Assembly (NCBI GenBank): GCA_023426145.1
Contig: JAFABG010000019.1
Span: 1 to 64,000, forward strand
Length of the DNA stretch: 64,000 bases
From: Bacteroidota bacterium
Lineage (GTDB): Bacteria; Bacteroidota; Bacteroidia; Bacteroidales; Bacteroidaceae
Direction: 5' to 3'
The notes beneath the pieces are model-generated. The model had not been told where the DNA came from. It saw nothing but the letters and a program-made list of their open reading frames with translations, and made no database searches. Of the stretch, positions 35,404-44,561 are shown in pieces (position 1 is the first letter of the stretch; each line of letters starts with the position of its first letter). A program made the position numbers and the translations under genes.

Positions 35404-36591
35404 CTAATGGCAACAGCAGAAAACGCGGTATCTACTTTGTGCGCTAACAGGGACTAATGGCAAATATCCAGACCGTATGCGTCCTTCCTCTATTAACAAA
35501 GGATAAGTAGCCAACATTTTCTGATGTTCTTCTAAAGCAACTCCCTCAATTGGATAATAAACGATTCGAAAAAAACCTTCAGCTGTAGAAGCAATATATC
35601 GATCAGTCAGTAGACGAGAAACAACCCCCATATTCATTCGCAGATTGATCTCAACACAAGGATGAATTTTATAGACTACGGTTTCATTTGGAAAATGACA
35701 AATCATCATATCCACTCCCATATATCCTTGGTAGAAGCTTCCCAACAAAGCTGAAAGTTCTTCCTCTAAACGAGTTTGTAGCCTTTCAAGCTCACATAAC
35801 GGAACAAACTTCGACAACCTCTGCTTCATTTTATCATCAGTTAAAAGTTCATTACCCAAATACATACCACTCTTATTCGTACTAAAAACTGAGTATCCAG
35901 CAAAAGAGACCTTACCCTTTCCATCCGAATAAAACTCCATCGCAAAATCTTCAACTTTATCATATACCGGTTCACCTATTAATCCACCCTGAGAATGAAT
36001 CACACGGTTACACCAACCACTAATAAAAGAAGTCATTTGACCTTTACACCAATTTAGCCCCTTCCCGCTTCCTGATAATGGTGCCTTTAATATACAAATA
36101 GGCCTTCCTATAACAAAAGATTCGCATTCTTTCAAATTCTCCAAATAGAATGATTCACCACAAAAGCAGTTACTCAGCTGTAATTTTGAGAGCAACTTTA
36201 CAGCTTGCAATCGGTGAGAGAACTTACGCAAAGCTGTAACGTACTCCTCAGAATACAAATCAAAAGGACTCGCACCTACTGCCAGTAGACGCTTGCGTAA
36301 AGCCAAGTTGTATCCCCATGGAGAAAACTCCCAGCTACCTCCATTCACTATTTCCGGAGCAGTTATTAACTCTACATTTACGTGCAAAAGCACTTGCATC
36401 TGTTTTAAGAAATCCGCATTATAAGCTGATGGTGCTAAAACCGCATTTCCCGGATCAGCATACCACATAGGAAGCAGTGCCAAATCATTTGCCATCTGCC
36501 TAGCAGAAGCTGGTGCCATATAATTAGACTCTCCACTAGCCAATGCCAGATCATGCTCAGGATTAAATATATAAAGTCGTTTTCGTGTCAT
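35404..36591 (-). CDS. ATP-grasp-like protein of unknown function
   Basis: 395 residues from the ATG at 36591 (MTRKRLYIFNPEHDLALASG). An earlier ATG at 36633 lies upstream of the -7 element and is rejected. There is no signal peptide. The central ICILKAPLSGSGKGLNWCKG resembles the ATP-grasp nucleotide loop, GQGG-type segments follow, and HPCVEINLRMNMG near 325-337 resembles the metal-binding E-x-N of ATP-grasp ligases. The N-terminal NPEHDLALA is striking and probably conserved. I recall similar uncharacterised proteins in Bacteroides but know no function; a carboxylate-amine ligase role is inference. It ends in VFCCCH, an odd Cys cluster. Confidence 0.6.
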   Translation of the reverse strand: MTRKRLYIFNPEHDLALASGESNYMAPASARQMANDLALLPMWYADPGNAVLAPSAYNADFLKQMQVLLHVNVELITAPEIVNGGSWEFSPWGYNLALRKRLLAVGASPFDLYSEEYVTALRKFSHRLQAVKLLSKLQLSNCFCGESFYLENLKECESFVIGRPICILKAPLSGSGKGLNWCKGQMTSFISGWCNRVIHSQGGLIGEPVYDKVEDFAMEFYSDGKGKVSFAGYSVFSTNKSGMYLGNELLTDDKMKQRLSKFVPLCELERLQTRLEEELSALLGSFYQGYMGVDMMICHFPNETVVYKIHPCVEINLRMNMGVVSRLLTDRYIASTAEGFFRIVYYPIEGVALEEHQKMLATYPLLIEEGRIRSGYLPLVPVSAQSRYRVFCCCH

Positions 36592-36620
36592 ATCATAAAT
36601 GAATAATTGCCCTAATTCTG

Positions 36621-36628
36621 CAAATATA
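36621..36628 (-). promoter_or_regulatory. -7 element TATATTTG for the ATP-grasp-like gene
   Basis: 36628-36621 on the minus strand reads TATATTTG, 29 bases upstream of the chosen ATG at 36591. It fixes the start choice, since the alternative ATG at 36633 would not be transcribed. Confidence 0.55.
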
Positions 36629-36700
36629 TACAAGAAATAAGCAGCAATTAATATGATTAACAGAAACTAATCTATAAAAGCACATTTTTGCTATCTCTAC

Positions 36701-36731
36701 TTTGCAAATCCTAAAAAAAGCGCTATATTTG
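36701..36731 (+). promoter_or_regulatory. Consensus promoter for the AAA ATPase gene
   Basis: TTTG at 36701-36704, exactly 19 bases, then TATATTTG at 36724-36731. The ATG at 36756 lies 24 bases downstream. An upstream in-frame codon at 36702 falls inside the -33 element and cannot be the start. Confidence 0.8.
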
Positions 36732-36755
36732 CCAGCCGAAAACCAAAGAACAGAA

Positions 36756-37934
36756 ATGGAATCATTCTACCGCACACACGCCTACCTCGTTGAGCACACC
36801 AATGCCCCAGTTCGCCGTGATCTTATGGACGAGATCGATTGGAACGACCGTATGATTGGTATAAAAGGGACCCGTGGCGTAGGAAAAACCACTTTCCTCC
36901 TTCAATACGCAAAAGAGAAATTCGGAACCGATCGTTCATGCCTCTTTATCAACATGAACAATTTTTATTTTTCAGGGAATAGTCTAGTTGACTTCGCCAA
37001 CGAATTTCAGAAACGTGGTGGAAAGGTTTTGCTCATCGACCAGGTATTCAAACATCCAGAATGGAGCAAAGAATTACGCATGTGCTATGATCGATTCCCG
37101 AATTTAAAGATCATTTTCACAGGATCTTCTGTGATGCGACTGAAAGAAGAGAATCTCGAACTGCGAGACATTGCCAAAAGTTATAATCTGCGAGGTTTTT
37201 CTTTCCGCGAATTCTTAAATCTACAGACTGGCATGAAATTTCGTGCCTATAGCCTTGAGGAAATCCTGAGCAACCACGAACAGATTGCCAAAGGAATACT
37301 TTCCAAGGTTCGTCCTTTAGATCATTTTCAAGATTATCTTCATCACGGCTTTTATCCATTTTTCCTTGAAAAACGTAATTTCTCGGAGAATCTGCTGAAA
37401 ACGATGAATATGATGGTTGAAGTAGATATTCTACTCATCAAACAAATAGAACTTAAATATCTTCCCAAAATAAAGAAATTGCTATATTTGCTCGCTGTAG
37501 ATGGGCCCAAAGCTCCTAACGTAAGCCAATTAGCAAGCGACATACAAACATCTCGTGCTACGGTAATGAACTATATCAAATATCTAGCAGATGCGCGACT
37601 TATTAATCTGGTTTATCCTAAAGGAGAAGATTTCCCGAAGAAACCATCCAAAATAATGTTGCACAATTCTAACCTGATGTATTCCATTTATCCGGTAAAA
37701 GTAGAAGAACAAGATGTAGTCGATACTTTTTTCGTTAACACTTTATGGAAAGATCATAAGGTACATAAAGGAGATAAAAACGTCTCTTACATGGTAGACG
37801 AGGTGATGCCATTCAAGATTTGCCCCGAAAATGCTAAAATAAAAAATAACCCCGATGTAACCTATGCGTTACAAAAGGCAGAAATAGGTCGAAACAACCA
37901 AATACCTCTTTGGATGTTCGGCTTCTTATACTAA
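36756..37934 (+). CDS. AAA ATPase with C-terminal DUF4143-like domain
   Basis: 392 residues. Walker A is GTRGVGKTTFLL near 35-46, Walker B is KVLLIDQVFKHPEW near 91-104, with FTGSSVMRL (sensor 1) near 126-134. The C-half (LASDIQTSRATVMNYIKYLADARLINLVYP) is a winged-helix unit like that of DUF4143 proteins. Many Bacteroidetes carry large families of these AAA_14/DUF4143 proteins; their function is unknown and a role in toxin-antitoxin or defence is only speculation. The gene ends 33 bases before nifJ and no terminator separates them, so read-through into nifJ is possible. Confidence 0.8.
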   Translation: MESFYRTHAYLVEHTNAPVRRDLMDEIDWNDRMIGIKGTRGVGKTTFLLQYAKEKFGTDRSCLFINMNNFYFSGNSLVDFANEFQKRGGKVLLIDQVFKHPEWSKELRMCYDRFPNLKIIFTGSSVMRLKEENLELRDIAKSYNLRGFSFREFLNLQTGMKFRAYSLEEILSNHEQIAKGILSKVRPLDHFQDYLHHGFYPFFLEKRNFSENLLKTMNMMVEVDILLIKQIELKYLPKIKKLLYLLAVDGPKAPNVSQLASDIQTSRATVMNYIKYLADARLINLVYPKGEDFPKKPSKIMLHNSNLMYSIYPVKVEEQDVVDTFFVNTLWKDHKVHKGDKNVSYMVDEVMPFKICPENAKIKNNPDVTYALQKAEIGRNNQIPLWMFGFLY

Positions 37935-37967
37935 CGTAGATTTATTTACTTAAATATTAATTTAGTT

Positions 37968-40900
37968 ATGACTAAACAGAAGAAATTCATCACTTGTGAT
38001 GGTAATCAAGCTGCAGCACATATCTCGTATATGTTCTCTGAAGTAGCAGCTATTTACCCCATCACTCCTTCTTCGACTATGGCTGAGTACGTAGACGAAT
38101 GGGCTGCCGCAGGACGTAAAAATCTCTTCGGCGAAACAGTATTGGTACAAGAAATGCAATCTGAAGGTGGTGCTGCAGGTGCAGTTCACGGTTCTCTTCA
38201 GGCAGGTGCATTAACTACTACTTACACTGCTTCTCAGGGTCTTCTTTTGATGATCCCTAACATGTACAAGATTGCTGGTGAATTCTTGCCATGCGTATTC
38301 CACGTATCGGCACGTACATTGGCTAGCCATGCATTATGTATCTTCGGTGACCACCAAGACGTAATGTCAGCTCGCCAAACAGGATTTGCAATGCTAGCTG
38401 AAGGCTCTGTACAAGAAGTTATGGATTTGTCTGGTGTAGCTCACTTAGCTACGCTTAAATCTCGCGTTCCATTCATGAACTTCTTCGATGGTTTCCGTAC
38501 TTCTCACGAAATCCAGAAGATCGAAATGTTGGAAAATGATGATCTAGCTCCATTGGTTGACCAAGAAGCTTTAGCTGAATTCCGTGCTCGTGCACTGAAC
38601 CCAATGAGCCCTGTAGCTCGTGGTATGGCTGAAAACCCTGATCACTTCTTCCAACATCGTGAATCATGTAACAACTACTATGACGCAGTTCCTGCTATTG
38701 TAGAAGAATACATGAACGAAATTACTAAACTCACTGGTCGCAAATACGGCTTATTCGATTACTACGGTGCAGATGATGCTGAACGCGTAATTATCGCAAT
38801 GGGTTCTGTAACTGAAGCTGCTCGTGAAGCAATTGACTATTTGATTGCTAATGGTGAAAAAGTAGGTATGGTTGCTGTACACTTGTACCGTCCATTCTCT
38901 GCTAAACACTTCTTGGCTGCTGTACCTAAAACTGCTAAGAATATTGCAGTTCTTGATCGTACAAAAGAGCCAGGTGCTAACGGTGAACCTTTGTATCTTG
39001 ATGTTAAAGACTGCTTCTATGGTACAGAGAATGCTCCTGTTATCGTTGGTGGTCGTTACGGTCTTGGTTCTAAAGACACAACTCCAGCACAAATTCTTTC
39101 TGTATTCGAGAACTTGGCTATGCCAATGCCTAAGAACCACTTCACTATCGGTATCGTAGACGATGTTACTTTCACTTCTCTTCCTCAGAAAGAAGAAATC
39201 GCTTTAGGCGGTGAAGGTATGTTCGAAGCTAAATTCTACGGTTTGGGTGCTGATGGTACTGTAGGTGCTAACAAGAACTCTGTTAAGATTATCGGTGACA
39301 ACACTGACAAACACTGCCAAGCTTACTTCTCTTACGACTCTAAGAAATCTGGTGGTTTCACTTGTTCTCACTTGCGTTTCGGTGACACTCCGATCCGTTC
39401 TACATACTTAGTAAATACTCCAACCTTCGTTGCTTGTCACGTTCAGGCTTACCTGCACATGTACGACGTAACTCGTGGTTTGCGTAAAAACGGTTCTTTC
39501 TTGCTAAATACAATTTGGGAAGGTGAAGAATTGGCTAAGAACTTACCTAACAAGGTTAAGAAATACTTTGCTCAAAACAACATTTCTGTATACTATATCA
39601 ACGCAACTCAGATTGCGATGGAAATTGGTTTGGGTAACCGTACCAATACAATCCTTCAGTCTGCATTCTTCCGTATCACAGGTGTAATCCCTGTAGACCA
39701 AGCTGTTGAACAGATGAAGAAATTCATCGTTAAGTCTTACGGCAAGAAGGGTGAAGATGTTGTAAACAAGAACTATGCTGCTGTAGACCGCGGTGGTGAA
39801 TACAAAACATTAGCTGTTGATCCTGCTTGGGCTAACCTTAGTGATGATGCAAAAGCAGAGAACAATGACCCTGCTTTCATCAACGAAGTTGTTCGTCCTA
39901 TCAATGCACAAGACGGTGACTTGTTGCCAGTATCTGCTTTCAAGGGTATTGAAGACGGAACTTGGTACCAAGGAACTTCAAAATATGAAAAACGTGGTGT
40001 TGCTGCATTTGTTCCAGAATGGAATCCTGAAAACTGTATCCAATGTAACAAGTGTGCATACGTTTGTCCTCACGCTTCAATTCGTCCATTTGTACTTGAT
40101 GCTCAAGAGCAACAGGGTGCAAGCTTTGATCAATTGAAAGCTGTAGGTAAAGCATTCGATGGCATGACATTCCGTATTCAGGTTGATGTTCTTGACTGTC
40201 TTGGTTGTGGTAACTGTGCTGATATCTGCCCGGGTAATCCTAAGAAGGGTGGAAAAGCGCTTACTATGAAACACCTAGAAAGCCAATTGCCACAAGCTGA
40301 AAACTGGACTTATTGTGCAGACAACGTAAAATCTAAACAACACTTAGTAGATATTAAGGCCAATGTGAAGAACTCACAGTTCGCTACTCCATTATTCGAG
40401 TTCTCTGGTGCATGTTCAGGTTGCGGTGAAACTCCATATGTGAAGTTGATTACTCAGTTGTTCGGTGATCGTGAAATGGTTGCTAATGCTACTGGATGTT
40501 CATCAATCTACTCAGGTTCAGTACCTTCAACTCCTTACACAACGAATGAAAACGGTCACGGTCCTGCTTGGGCTAACTCATTGTTCGAAGACTTCTGTGA
40601 ATTCGGTTTGGGTATGGAATTGGCTAATGAAAAGATGCGTGCTCGTATCGTGAAATTATTCAATGAAATCCTTGCTGGTGAAAATGCTCCTGCTGAAGCA
40701 AAAGAAGTATTGAAAGCATGGATCGAGAATATGTACGATGCTGACAAGACTAAAGAACTTGCACCTCAAATTGAAGCTATCATCGAACAAGGTATCGCTG
40801 CTGGCTGCTCAATTAGCAAAGAACTGAAAGGTTTAACTCAATACATCGTTAAACGTAGCCAATGGATTATCGGTGGTGACGGTGCATCTTATGATATCGG

Positions 40901-41519
40901 TTACGGTGGTCTTGACCATGTAATCGCTTCAGGTAAGGATGTTAACATTCTAGTATTGGATACTGAAGTTTATTCTAACACAGGTGGTCAGTCTTCTAAA
41001 GCTACTCCAGTAGGTGCTATCGCTAAGTTCGCAGCTTCAGGTAAGCGCGTACGTAAGAAAGACCTTGGTCTAATGGCTACTACTTACGGTTATGTATACG
41101 TTGCACAAATTGCTATGGGTGCTGATCAAGCTCAAACACTGAAAGCAATCCGTGAAGCTGAAGCATATCCTGGACCATCACTTATCATTGCTTACGCTCC
41201 ATGTATCAACCATGGTTTGAAAGCTGGTATGGGTAAGGCTCAAGAAGAAGAAGATAAAGCAGTTAAGTGTGGTTACTGGCACTTATGGCGTTACAATCCT
41301 GCTTTGGAAGAAGAAGGAAAGAACCCATTCCAATTGGATAGCAAAGAACCTAACTGGGACGACTTCCAAGGCTTCTTGAAAGGTGAAGTTCGTTACGCTT
41401 CTGTAATGAAACAATATCCTACTGAGGCTGAAGAGCTTTTCAAAGCTGCTGAAGAAAATGCTAAATGGCGTTACAACAGCTACAAACGTCTTTCTAAAGA
41501 AAGCTGGGGAGCTGAATAA
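37968..41519 (+). CDS. nifJ: Pyruvate:ferredoxin (flavodoxin) oxidoreductase
   Basis: 1183 residues, the single-chain enzyme. It oxidises pyruvate to acetyl-CoA and CO2 with reduction of ferredoxin or flavodoxin, central to anaerobic fermentation. N-terminal domain: AAHISYMFSEVAAIYPITPSS. Gamma-like domain: about 420-630. Two [4Fe-4S] motifs: CIQCNKCAYVCPHASIRP near 686 and CLGCGNCADICPGNP near 743. A further cluster ligand is in CSGCGETPYVKL near 810. TPP/Mg site: GGDGASYDIGYGGLDHV near 965 with SNTGGQSSKATP. Codons are strongly biased to GGT, GCT, CGT and AAC, unlike the neighbours, as expected for a very highly expressed gene. Only 33 bases precede it, so its own promoter may lie inside the ATPase gene. 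Confidence 0.96.
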   Translation: MTKQKKFITCDGNQAAAHISYMFSEVAAIYPITPSSTMAEYVDEWAAAGRKNLFGETVLVQEMQSEGGAAGAVHGSLQAGALTTTYTASQGLLLMIPNMYKIAGEFLPCVFHVSARTLASHALCIFGDHQDVMSARQTGFAMLAEGSVQEVMDLSGVAHLATLKSRVPFMNFFDGFRTSHEIQKIEMLENDDLAPLVDQEALAEFRARALNPMSPVARGMAENPDHFFQHRESCNNYYDAVPAIVEEYMNEITKLTGRKYGLFDYYGADDAERVIIAMGSVTEAAREAIDYLIANGEKVGMVAVHLYRPFSAKHFLAAVPKTAKNIAVLDRTKEPGANGEPLYLDVKDCFYGTENAPVIVGGRYGLGSKDTTPAQILSVFENLAMPMPKNHFTIGIVDDVTFTSLPQKEEIALGGEGMFEAKFYGLGADGTVGANKNSVKIIGDNTDKHCQAYFSYDSKKSGGFTCSHLRFGDTPIRSTYLVNTPTFVACHVQAYLHMYDVTRGLRKNGSFLLNTIWEGEELAKNLPNKVKKYFAQNNISVYYINATQIAMEIGLGNRTNTILQSAFFRITGVIPVDQAVEQMKKFIVKSYGKKGEDVVNKNYAAVDRGGEYKTLAVDPAWANLSDDAKAENNDPAFINEVVRPINAQDGDLLPVSAFKGIEDGTWYQGTSKYEKRGVAAFVPEWNPENCIQCNKCAYVCPHASIRPFVLDAQEQQGASFDQLKAVGKAFDGMTFRIQVDVLDCLGCGNCADICPGNPKKGGKALTMKHLESQLPQAENWTYCADNVKSKQHLVDIKANVKNSQFATPLFEFSGACSGCGETPYVKLITQLFGDREMVANATGCSSIYSGSVPSTPYTTNENGHGPAWANSLFEDFCEFGLGMELANEKMRARIVKLFNEILAGENAPAEAKEVLKAWIENMYDADKTKELAPQIEAIIEQGIAAGCSISKELKGLTQYIVKRSQWIIGGDGASYDIGYGGLDHVIASGKDVNILVLDTEVYSNTGGQSSKATPVGAIAKFAASGKRVRKKDLGLMATTYGYVYVAQIAMGADQAQTLKAIREAEAYPGPSLIIAYAPCINHGLKAGMGKAQEEEDKAVKCGYWHLWRYNPALEEEGKNPFQLDSKEPNWDDFQGFLKGEVRYASVMKQYPTEAEELFKAAEENAKWRYNSYKRLSKESWGAE

Positions 41520-41540
41520 ATAAAACTCTAATTATAAAAA

Positions 41541-41577
41541 ATGGAGATCTGCATAAAGCATGATCTCCATTTTTTTT
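41541..41577 (+). terminator. Intrinsic terminator of nifJ
   Basis: ATGGAGATC pairs with GATCTCCAT, with an inner GC/GC pair, over 41541-41570, followed by seven T at 41571-41577. It starts 21 bases after the stop. An A-run on the other side may also serve the convergent betaine operon ending at 41610. Confidence 0.9.
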
Positions 41578-41609
41578 GCTATTGAAGCAATAAATAAAAT
41601 TCTAATTTA

Positions 41610-42473
41610 TCATTTTGGGGGAATCCAACTATTCACTAATTCCCGATGCTCATCAACCCATTTTCGTGCAATCGCCTCTTCATCCATTCTAGCATCTTTC
41701 ATCGCTTTCATAAATGAGCTAAGCTCTGCCGTGGTAAATTTTATATTCTCAAAGAATTTAGCAGCAAAGGGATCTTTATTGCTAAAACCTTTCCATGCTA
41801 TCACTTTGATATCCTCAAGATCTCCATAAATTTTCTTAGGATCTTCCAAAAACTTCAGTTCAAAGCTATCAAACATCCAATGAGGAGTCCACCCCGTAAT
41901 AACAATCCATTTGTTCTGATCCATCGCTTTTTTTAATGATGCAATCATTGTTGAGCTACTGGAAGTCATCAATTTATATCCATCTAGCCCGTATGCAGGT
42001 ATTGCCTTTTCAGTAGCTTTCATAATGCCCGCACCTGCATCGATACCTACAATTTCACCCGAAAAGCGATCTTTATTCGCCGCTAGTTCGCCAATTGAAT
42101 CAATTGTCACATAGCGAGGAACTACCAACCCTATGCGAGCTTCATCGTATACATCACCAAGGTATTCTATGCTATCTCCATACTGATCCACATAATCTTT
42201 CATGGTAGCAGGCAACCAAGTATCCATAAATACATCCGTTTTCTTTCTTGAAATAGATACAAATATAGGTGCTAAATCAGCATTCTGAAGTTCTACACTA
42301 TACCCCTGCTCTTCCAAGACTATTTTTGCCAGATGACTCATAGCAATACCCTCTAGCCAATTAGCATACCCAATCGTCACCTTTTTTTTACCTGAGCCAG
42401 AACCTGCACACGCAACCAATAATAACATCGTCGATAGTAGCAGGCCAACTAGTTTATAAGTTTTTAACTGCAT
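41610..42473 (-). CDS. proX: Glycine betaine-type ABC transporter substrate-binding lipoprotein
   Basis: 287 residues from the ATG at 42473 (MQLKTYKLVGLLLSTM). The frame is open to 42551 but that overlaps the permease gene and lacks a signal. The lipobox is LLVAC (Cys near 22), so the protein is membrane-anchored in the periplasm. OpuAC-type features: VTIGYANWLEGIAMSHLAKIVLEEQGY, TDVFMDTWLPATMKDY, RIGLVVPRYVTIDSIGEL and WIVITGWTPHWMFDSFEL; the conserved Trp residues form the aromatic cage for quaternary amines. Likely ligands are glycine betaine, proline betaine or choline. It is the last gene of the operon, 13 bases after the permease stop. Confidence 0.88.
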   Translation of the reverse strand: MQLKTYKLVGLLLSTMLLLVACAGSGSGKKKVTIGYANWLEGIAMSHLAKIVLEEQGYSVELQNADLAPIFVSISRKKTDVFMDTWLPATMKDYVDQYGDSIEYLGDVYDEARIGLVVPRYVTIDSIGELAANKDRFSGEIVGIDAGAGIMKATEKAIPAYGLDGYKLMTSSSSTMIASLKKAMDQNKWIVITGWTPHWMFDSFELKFLEDPKKIYGDLEDIKVIAWKGFSNKDPFAAKFFENIKFTTAELSSFMKAMKDARMDEEAIARKWVDEHRELVNSWIPPK

Positions 42474-42486
42474 TCTTACTCCTTCC

Positions 42487-43317
42487 TTATTTAACTTTTT
42501 TGTTCTTACGTACAGCCATTCCCTGAGTGATTCGATCGAGGATAATAGCAAGAATAACCACTGCTATTCCACCTTCAAATCCAAGTCCGATTTTCATCTG
42601 AGTGATTCCCTTCAAGACGATTTCCCCAAGTCCACCGGCTGCAATCATGGCAGCAATGACCACCATTGAAAGTGACATCATAATAGTTTGATTAACTCCC
42701 GTAAGAATAGTAGGTAAAGCCAATGGGAGCTGCACTTTGTAGAGCAATTGCCAACGAGTGGCTCCAAATGAACGAGAAGCTTCTACGACATTCTTAGGCA
42801 CTTGGCGAATTCCCAATCCAGTTAGTCTCACCACTGGAGGCATTGCAAATATAATGGTAGCAAATACTCCCGGCACTGTTCCTAGTCCGAAGAAAAGAAC
42901 CGCAGGAATGAGGTATACAAAGGCAGGCATCGTTTGCATCAAGTCCAGAATCGGTCGAATCACTTGATCGGCACGTTTACTATTTGCAGTCCACACCCCT
43001 ACAGGCACACCAACAATCAAGGCCAAACAAGTAGATGAGAAGACAAGCGCCAATGTCTGCATAGTAGCTTCCCAAAAGCCCATTCCGTAAATGAGTAACA
43101 AGCCCAACACTGTAAATACAGCAATTCCACGTCCCGCCTTAATCCACGCCAAAATGGCAAGTGCCAAAATGGTTAAATAAAAAGGGATTCCAAAAAGCAC
43201 ATGTTGGAAACCGAGAATAAAACTACCGATACCGGCATTCACAGCATCAAAAAAAGTGGCGAAGTGCACCATCATCCAGTTGATGGCCATTTCAATATAT
43301 TGTCCAATATTTATCAT
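42487..43317 (-). CDS. proW: Glycine betaine-type ABC transporter permease
   Basis: 276 residues with about six to seven membrane helices. The binding-protein-dependent transport motif is VVEASRSFGATRWQLLYKVQLPLALPTILTGVNQTIMMSLSMVVIAAMIAAGGLG near 175-230, containing the EAA loop that meets the ATPase. TIIFAMPPVVRLTGLGIRQVP precedes it. ProW/OpuAB proteins look like this. Its start overlaps the stop of the ATPase gene by four bases (ATGA), so the two are translationally coupled. Confidence 0.9.
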   Translation of the reverse strand: MINIGQYIEMAINWMMVHFATFFDAVNAGIGSFILGFQHVLFGIPFYLTILALAILAWIKAGRGIAVFTVLGLLLIYGMGFWEATMQTLALVFSSTCLALIVGVPVGVWTANSKRADQVIRPILDLMQTMPAFVYLIPAVLFFGLGTVPGVFATIIFAMPPVVRLTGLGIRQVPKNVVEASRSFGATRWQLLYKVQLPLALPTILTGVNQTIMMSLSMVVIAAMIAAGGLGEIVLKGITQMKIGLGFEGGIAVVILAIILDRITQGMAVRKNKKVK

Positions 43318-44540
43318 AAATCTATTGCGTTTTGAATAATTTCGTTGATTTCATTTTTATCTTTCCCAGTCACCTCAATAATGAGAGATGAAAGAGGAAT
43401 AGTTCCAAGAAACTCATGGCTTTCGTCAATGACCCATACCGGTGAATTTGTTTTCGTCATCAAAGGCAATATATCCTCTAAAACGGTATCACTCAATACT
43501 GAATGTACATCTTTAAGTATAGCAGAATCAATCGATTTTTCTTGCTTATTTCTCAACCGAATCAGATCATTCAGTCGTACCTCTCCTACTAATTTATCTT
43601 CTGCATCGACAACCGGTAACACCGTTATGTTCTTAGCCCCCATTTTACGAATCAACACCTCAGGGCCTTCCTTCTTTAAACGGGCCACCACAGGTTTGTC
43701 TATCATCAAAGAAGCAGCCGTTATAATCTTACTACGATCCACGTTTTCTACAAATCGGGCCACATAATCGTTAGCCGGTTCAGTAAGAATCTCCTCTGAA
43801 GTACCCACCTGAACCACCTCACCATCTTTCATAATAGCGATTCGGTCACCCAATTTTATCGCTTCACTTAAATCATGTGTAATAAAGACAATCGTTTTCT
43901 TCATTTTCGATTGCAATGCAAGCAACTCATCTTGCATTTGCACACGAATCAATGGATCGAGCGCTGAGAAAGCTTCATCCATCAATAGTACCTCAGGATT
44001 GTTTGCTAAAGCACGTGCTAGACCTACACGCTGTTGCATCCCCCCAGAAAGTTCGCTCACCATCTGGTTCTCATAGCCTTTCAATCCCACTAAATTCATA
44101 CTTTCCATTGCCTTTTGTTCACGCTCAGCCTTTTTGACTCCTTGAAGTTCCAAGCCGAACGCAATATTGTGCAGCACCGAGCGGTGAGGCAATAGCCCAA
44201 AATTTTGGAACACCATTGCTAATTCTTTTCTCCTTGTATGTAAAAGCTCCTTGTCTGAGGCTTTAGATATATCAACCCCGTTGACAAGCACTTGTCCGGT
44301 AGTGGGCCGAATCAGACGATTTAGACATCTCAACAATGTAGACTTTCCACTTCCGGAAAGCCCCATGATTACAAAAAACTCACCTTCATTGATGGTAAGA
44401 TTAGCATCCTTTACACCAACTGTGCATCCTGTCGCTTTCAATATCTCACTTTTCGTTTTTCCCTCTTTCAACATCTTGAGTGCCTTCTGCTTCTCATGAC
44501 CGAAAACCAGGTAGAGATCTTTTATTTCTATTTTGCTCAT
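43314..44540 (-). CDS. proV: Glycine betaine-type ABC transporter ATPase with CBS domains
   Basis: 408 residues. ATPase part about 1-265: Walker A GLSGSGKSTLLRCLNRLI near 58-75, signature LSGGMQQRVGLARALANNP, Walker B VLLMDEAFSALDPLIR and the switch His in FITHDLSEAIKLGD. The N-terminus (KALKMLKEGKTKSEILKATGCTVGV) is the extension typical of ProV/OpuAA. Two CBS repeats fill about 275-400 (ASLMIDKPVVARLKKEGPEVL, LPLMTKTNSPVWVIDESHEFLG); in OpuA such modules sense ionic strength, so osmotic gating of uptake is likely. It lies 21 bases after the porin-like gene. Confidence 0.93.
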   Translation of the reverse strand: MSKIEIKDLYLVFGHEKQKALKMLKEGKTKSEILKATGCTVGVKDANLTINEGEFFVIMGLSGSGKSTLLRCLNRLIRPTTGQVLVNGVDISKASDKELLHTRRKELAMVFQNFGLLPHRSVLHNIAFGLELQGVKKAEREQKAMESMNLVGLKGYENQMVSELSGGMQQRVGLARALANNPEVLLMDEAFSALDPLIRVQMQDELLALQSKMKKTIVFITHDLSEAIKLGDRIAIMKDGEVVQVGTSEEILTEPANDYVARFVENVDRSKIITAASLMIDKPVVARLKKEGPEVLIRKMGAKNITVLPVVDAEDKLVGEVRLNDLIRLRNKQEKSIDSAILKDVHSVLSDTVLEDILPLMTKTNSPVWVIDESHEFLGTIPLSSLIIEVTGKDKNEINEIIQNAIDL

Positions 44541-44561
44541 ATATAATAATGAATTAGTTGA

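Noticed and set aside
38751..39140. Long antisense ORF inside nifJ
   Set aside because: It arises from the strong codon bias of nifJ; no ribosome site, promoter or plausible protein composition supports it. The same applies to other ORFs antisense to nifJ, proV, susD and GH32.
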